In this document: piece after piece, positions 16,801 through 19,693 of the stretch
Numbering within the stretch: the stretch's first letter is position 1
Layout: every line of letters starts with the position of its first letter
DNA from: Cyclobacteriaceae bacterium
Lineage (GTDB): Bacteria > Bacteroidota > Bacteroidia > Cytophagales > Cyclobacteriaceae
Assembly: GCA_021648745.1 (NCBI GenBank)
Contig: JAKISE010000059.1
Span: forward strand, 1 to 19,693
Length of the DNA stretch: 19,693 nt
Reading direction: 5' to 3'
The notes under the pieces: model-generated
Database searches by the model: none
The model's input: the letters and a program-made list of their open reading frames with translations, nothing else
What the model was told of the DNA's origin: nothing
Program-made: the position numbers and the translations under genes

Positions 16801-19693
16801 CAAAGCAATGGCTATGCCTATAGCCAGGTAAGTTATGTAAACGATAATACCGGCAGAGTACGCAAGCAATCAGGCGTAGGCAGCCAGTTTAGGATAGACG
16901 ATTACCACACCACCCGTAATTATTATGGCGAGCCCGCCCCGGCCGAACTCATTCGTTTATTTGGCAGCAATACAGGCAATGCCAATAGGTACAAAAAAAA
17001 CCTAGTGGTTGACCCCAATGGGCAGGTAAGCGTATCCTATGTAGATCAGGCCGAGCGTGTGGTGGCCACCTCCCTGGCGGGCGCCTCACCCCTTAATGTA
17101 GATGCATTGGCCAGCTTAAATAGTTTGCCCGCTACCACCATTAATGTAAACATTACCCCTAAAAACCGAATAGAAGATGGCGCAAGTGTGTTAGAGCATA
17201 CCATCTTAAATGTAGCGCCTGCTACCGAATATAATTTCGATTACGATTTTTCTGCCCTGGCCTCACAGGTAGATGAAATTGGCTGTGAAGCGTGTAACTA
17301 TACCCTTACTATGTCAGTTACGGGCCCCAATGGCAGCGAGTTCGACCTTAGCGGAGTAGCAGGTAATGAGGCTACCGTAGGCAACGGGTATGTACGTGCC
17401 ATTAATGCGGCCAGTTGCGATGACCCTACCCTTATCAGCGATATTCAATTTGCCTTAATTTTTCCTGAAATTGGGGAATATACCATAAGCAAAAAACTGG
17501 TGGCGCATGAATTGAGCTTTGAGCAGGTGCGTACATTGATTCTTCGGGAAGCCAGCGTTATTACCGAAATAGAACTCATCGAAAGCCAATATGTAATTGA
17601 TTCTACCAGTTGCGATAATTGCACGGCTTGTTCCCCTGCCGATTCAGTTGCGGTAATTAATGAGGCTATGAATCTAATTGTTATTAACGACTGCGAAAAC
17701 ATAAAAGAAAATATTCGCCAGGCGCTTATTAGTGAAGGTATATTACCAACAGAGCCAGCAATTATAGCGCATGCCGATTATTGTGCTTACACCTTATGTA
17801 CTAAAAACAAAGCCAGCGAAGTATTTGATAGAGACCTAATGATGGTGAGCAACTGGAGCGAAGCCGTTGCACAAAACTATACCAATGCACTGGCACTCGA
17901 CCCCTTCTTTGATGCGGCTGGTACTTTAAGTGGAGCGGGTTCAGCTACCAGTATGCAAACTAAGCTTGATAATATTAGCCTTGGCACCATAGAGGTAGAT
18001 GCCAATGGAGATGGCATCCCGGAAAGCAGTACTGATATTACAGGAACCATTAGTGAGGTAACCGATCCTTTAAATACAAGTTATTATATAAACGAAAATG
18101 GAGAACTGAATATCAGCGGTAAACACCTGTTGTATTACAACCTGCAAGACCAATTGGCCCAAGGATGGATAACCCAAGCGGAATATGATTCTACAGTAAA
18201 CATAAACCGATGGCAGATGTACCGTGGTTTTTACACAGAAGCCAAGCGAGTTACCAAATTGGGAATTATCGAAATTGCCAGTTGTCCTGCTGCTGTGGCA
18301 TTGCTGCAACAGCAAAGCAGTGCCGGCATTATGGACAGTGTAAATGCTTCAGATTACGAAAACGACCCTGTTTCTTTGGTTCAATTAGAAACCACCATTA
18401 GCAGCATTCAATTTGCTTGCGACACCACCCTTACCACCTCAGATAGTACTGCCATTGCTAATCATTTAGAAACTTATTTTAATAACTCACCCAATAATTA
18501 TTTCTTTTTATTATTTAAAACAGATTTAATAATTAGCCCCGAACTACAAGCCATCAATACCATTCTTTCAGGTTACGCTTGTGGGTTAGATAGCCTTGCA
18601 GAAGAAGATAACCCGCTAGAATGTATTCGGGAAATTACCATTACAGTACCGAGAAATATAGGCCAAATAATTAATGAAAACAACAGCCAGGAAACCAATG
18701 TGCAAGGTGCAAATAGGGTATCTGACAGCACTAAAAATGAAAATTTGCAGGTTGCCAATAGTGTACAAAACGATAATGACCGAATGCTTGATTCTTTACT
18801 ATTTGAAGAAGAACGAGCGTATTTGGAAGCATATTTTGCAGCAATACAAGCAGAAGAATCAACTGTAAAACATGACAAAAAAGCATTAATTCAAAAACTG
18901 CCCCATTTAGTTGAGGCAGCAACTAATTCTGTTCCGCAAGTGGAGGACGATGAAATTGCAGCGTTAGTTCAACTGAGAAATGCTGTAGGTGGAGAATTAC
19001 TAACAAAGTGGGCAGACGAATCTAATGTTGGAGCATGGGAAGGAGTAACTGTGAGTGGTGTACATGTTACTGAGTTGAATACAAGTACTTTATATATTCC
19101 TACTTCAATTATCGTAGATTGGGATCCAGCACCTTTAACTGAGCTGGAAATTCTTAATACTCATTATAATATTAAGATAGAGTTGAGTAAAGTTAGTTCA
19201 TTAACTAAGCTTACTATTTTATGGGTAAACTGTACTGGTGCCTTGTCGACATTAACAAACCTATTAAGCTTAAAAGAATTGATAATTAGTGGAGGTGTCT
19301 CAGGAAATATTTCTTCGTTGGAGAGCTTGACTCAGTTAGAAACAATAGTATTGAATGATTTTAATTTTGAAGGAAACCTTTCTAGTTTTTCTAACTTAAC
19401 TAAGTTGGAGAAGTTACAAATTGGATATTCAACAGAGATTACAGGAAATATTAATAGTTTATCCAATCTCCCACTAACTGATTTGATATTGAGTGGTCCA
19501 TTAGTTGAAGGAAGCATTGATGTCTTTTCTTCGAATACAACGTTCGAACGAATATATTTATCTTTTATGCCTAATGTTAATGGAAGTATCCTATCACTTG
19601 AAAATAAGCCACTATTAAGAAGTATAATTTTTCAGAACACAGCTGTTGAAGGAGATATGAGTATATGGGATGTGAGTGAATTAACTAATTTGA
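13894..19693 (+). CDS. Giant secreted LRR-RHS family protein (partial, open at right edge, at least 1933 residues)
   Basis: One uninterrupted frame from ATG 13894 to the window end. Residues 1-25 are a signal peptide. Residues 45-93 form an LRR N-cap (EFLALKALYESTNGANW to GTWFGVIVTNGDV); 95-376 hold 12 plant-type LRRs; about 395-480 is Ig-like (YQWQKNTAGTWINIVGATN); about 493-572 is Fn3-like (FNWTPEPGATTYILALKD). Residues 838-1060 are the Bacteroidota RHS-associated core (INWQTQTSFAEEGKSKTVMA, YDYEGRPVVQTLPVP, DNTGRVRKQSGVG, VSYVDQAERVVATSLAG). Residues 1125-1250 include CEAC and CDNCTAC cysteine motifs. A DANGDGIPES acidic loop near 1370 resembles calcium-binding repeats. Residues about 1570-1685 are polar, Glu/Asn-rich and probably flexible. 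A second LRR N-cap and LRRs begin at 1686 and continue out of the window. The C-terminal region, where RHS proteins carry their variable domain, is not visible. Confidence 0.88.
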   Translation, partial: MNLFKNKYLVPLFLLVYAMPMQLWASIGYNPNLIDEVNTVADHTEFLALKALYESTNGANWTNNTGWPTAGNWPATATATEMGTWFGVIVTNGDVTQVILPNNNLNGILSGSLGNLSELSQLKLNSNQIGGSIPVSIGSLQKLVILLLYNNLLTGNIPVEIGNLANLVSLQLQDNVFTGTIPASLGNCTKLKFFYIRNANMSGSIPSSFENLTKLQVLFISNCGIDGELPAYLGNFPNLNNIYLFGNKFTGSIPENWQNLNNLQQLILHNNQLSGEFPLWLKNKSTITALYLGNNTFTGSLTDFIGDWPNLSALHLTGLGLAGPIPESIGNLTSLQILYLNSNNFTSSPDFTAHPNVSNLRVYVQNNNLPFSNIEQNFSSADTHPFSVFNFNPQSEYGLPSQLTISPGTPATFSANMPGQYNTYQWQKNTAGTWINIVGATNAEFIINDPQPADETQYRSVVSNTWVTGMSITTAPITLGVQASNMVLTESSSADSQGLVTTTFNWTPEPGATTYILALKDLATDQWQSFENIATTTFERNDLIPNSKYQWYIDAIQGTVTTRSSLKNFTTPQFGVTAPWLAGEGFMFGREANPLNTSYVLDTLNEGNQYSVFASPPCIEGQYYIAYQMEYDLGDLSTENVWESSAQISLWEDTTKLWSNKVYADMETQTFLSTIFHDSTLTCDAKYTFTIDSIWNTGSVPLSNIVIRQQLYRADTLLFTNNAVTTFEYIKLQANTFRATWSFPQDEIEEYDLEWVYIDEEEGFTGNTPAAAFGFKEGVRVTKSAPFHEFQSYYPNGNLWFRVRAIGNNVEFPSHRILGTWQYGAGTPLTITNHQANINWQTQTSFAEEGKSKTVMAYADGSGRVRQQVTGLTTDKHAVVAETLYDYEGRPVVQTLPVPVADDVLGYRSNFNNFESTDPLITANTSAIRNKFFYDNTALENGTLTTTAGAGRYYSPANNVPGIHANYIPQSNGYAYSQVSYVNDNTGRVRKQSGVGSQFRIDDYHTTRNYYGEPAPAELIRLFGSNTGNANRYKKNLVVDPNGQVSVSYVDQAERVVATSLAGASPLNVDALASLNSLPATTINVNITPKNRIEDGASVLEHTILNVAPATEYNFDYDFSALASQVDEIGCEACNYTLTMSVTGPNGSEFDLSGVAGNEATVGNGYVRAINAASCDDPTLISDIQFALIFPEIGEYTISKKLVAHELSFEQVRTLILREASVITEIELIESQYVIDSTSCDNCTACSPADSVAVINEAMNLIVINDCENIKENIRQALISEGILPTEPAIIAHADYCAYTLCTKNKASEVFDRDLMMVSNWSEAVAQNYTNALALDPFFDAAGTLSGAGSATSMQTKLDNISLGTIEVDANGDGIPESSTDITGTISEVTDPLNTSYYINENGELNISGKHLLYYNLQDQLAQGWITQAEYDSTVNINRWQMYRGFYTEAKRVTKLGIIEIASCPAAVALLQQQSSAGIMDSVNASDYENDPVSLVQLETTISSIQFACDTTLTTSDSTAIANHLETYFNNSPNNYFFLLFKTDLIISPELQAINTILSGYACGLDSLAEEDNPLECIREITITVPRNIGQIINENNSQETNVQGANRVSDSTKNENLQVANSVQNDNDRMLDSLLFEEERAYLEAYFAAIQAEESTVKHDKKALIQKLPHLVEAATNSVPQVEDDEIAALVQLRNAVGGELLTKWADESNVGAWEGVTVSGVHVTELNTSTLYIPTSIIVDWDPAPLTELEILNTHYNIKIELSKVSSLTKLTILWVNCTGALSTLTNLLSLKELIISGGVSGNISSLESLTQLETIVLNDFNFEGNLSSFSNLTKLEKLQIGYSTEITGNINSLSNLPLTDLILSGPLVEGSIDVFSSNTTFERIYLSFMPNVNGSILSLENKPLLRSIIFQNTAVEGDMSIWDVSELTNL
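14176..15021 (+). repeat. Array of 12 plant-type leucine-rich repeats within the giant protein
   Basis: The DNA encodes 282 residues as 12 consecutive units; the first ten are exactly 24 residues long and the last two are 22 and 20. The unit pattern is LxxLxLxxNxLxGxIPxxLGNLxx, for example LSQLKLNSNQIGGSIPVSIG at residues 119-138. The GxIP motif is typical of plant-type LRRs, which also occur in bacteria. The array should form a curved solenoid suited to binding other proteins or glycans. Confidence 0.9.
19066..19693 (+). repeat. Second, diverged leucine-rich repeat array (continues beyond window)
   Basis: After a second N-cap (18949-19065, IAALVQLRNAVGG to GAWEGVTVSGVH), units such as LTKLTILWVNCTGALSTLTN, LTQLETIVLNDFNFEGNLSS and LTKLEKLQIGYSTEITGNIN follow. 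Unit lengths vary, mostly about 22-25 residues, and the GxIP motif is replaced by GNISS or GNLSS. At least eight units are visible. The stretch is clearly more AT-rich than the RHS core before it. Confidence 0.8.

Noticed and set aside
18573..18878. Minus-strand open frame of 101 codons, and a plus-strand 64-codon frame at 18674
   Set aside because: Both overlap the continuous frame of the giant LRR-RHS protein; the biased composition of its polar linker explains the open shadows.

Overview
The window looks like a piece of a Bacteroidota chromosome, probably Cytophagales-like. It is AT-rich and holds a LuxC-type acyl-CoA reductase of the kind common in that phylum. Candidate promoters match the phylum's -7 element (TAnnTTTG). 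Most of it is a run of very large secreted proteins of the Bacteroidota RHS/SpvB-like type, combined with Ig/PKD-like domains and plant-type leucine-rich repeats. All family assignments come from reading translations by eye; no database was searched.

Layout. 1-616 (minus): the N-terminal two thirds or so of the acyl-CoA reductase, running off the left edge. 617-978: divergent intergenic region with a 120-bp imperfect palindromic repeat and two candidate promoters. 979-1416 (plus): small four-helix membrane protein. 1417-1643: AT-rich gap. From 1644 to the right edge every gene is on the plus strand and closely packed, like one long operon. It contains: a secreted repeat protein with a C-terminal beta-barrel-like segment, split by a frameshift (1644-3910); a secreted beta-rich protein (3907-4689); a small membrane-anchored protein (4693-5277); the 1588-residue SpvB/RHS-like protein (5274-10040); a second secreted protein with Ig/PKD-like domains and an RHS-type tail, also broken by a frameshift (10033-12992); a repeat-filled junction (12993-13215); a small secreted protein, perhaps LolA-like (13216-13881); and a giant secreted protein open to the right edge (13894-19693, at least 1933 codons). 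The giant protein carries 12 plant-type LRRs at its N terminus, Ig and Fn3-like segments, a Bacteroidota RHS-family core, and the start of a second LRR domain.

How the parts may fit. In the Bacteroidota RHS family as I know it, the segment starting near LTSGPTQPEV and the segment ending in the YATFYYYDKEGKL type of YD motif usually lie in one polypeptide, followed by a separate RHS-core protein. Here the first polypeptide is divided in two by an inserted signal peptide and Ig/PKD module, and the RHS-core protein has gained LRR modules. With a possible outer-membrane barrel, a membrane-anchored protein and a LolA-like protein in the same operon, a plausible reading is one cell-surface or exported RHS complex used in adhesion or antagonism. 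The C-terminal end of the giant protein, where a toxin or effector domain could sit, lies outside the window, so function stays open.

Two single-base frameshifts (1841-1850 and about 11448-11466) break otherwise convincing genes. They may be real decay, sequencing error or, less likely, recoding.
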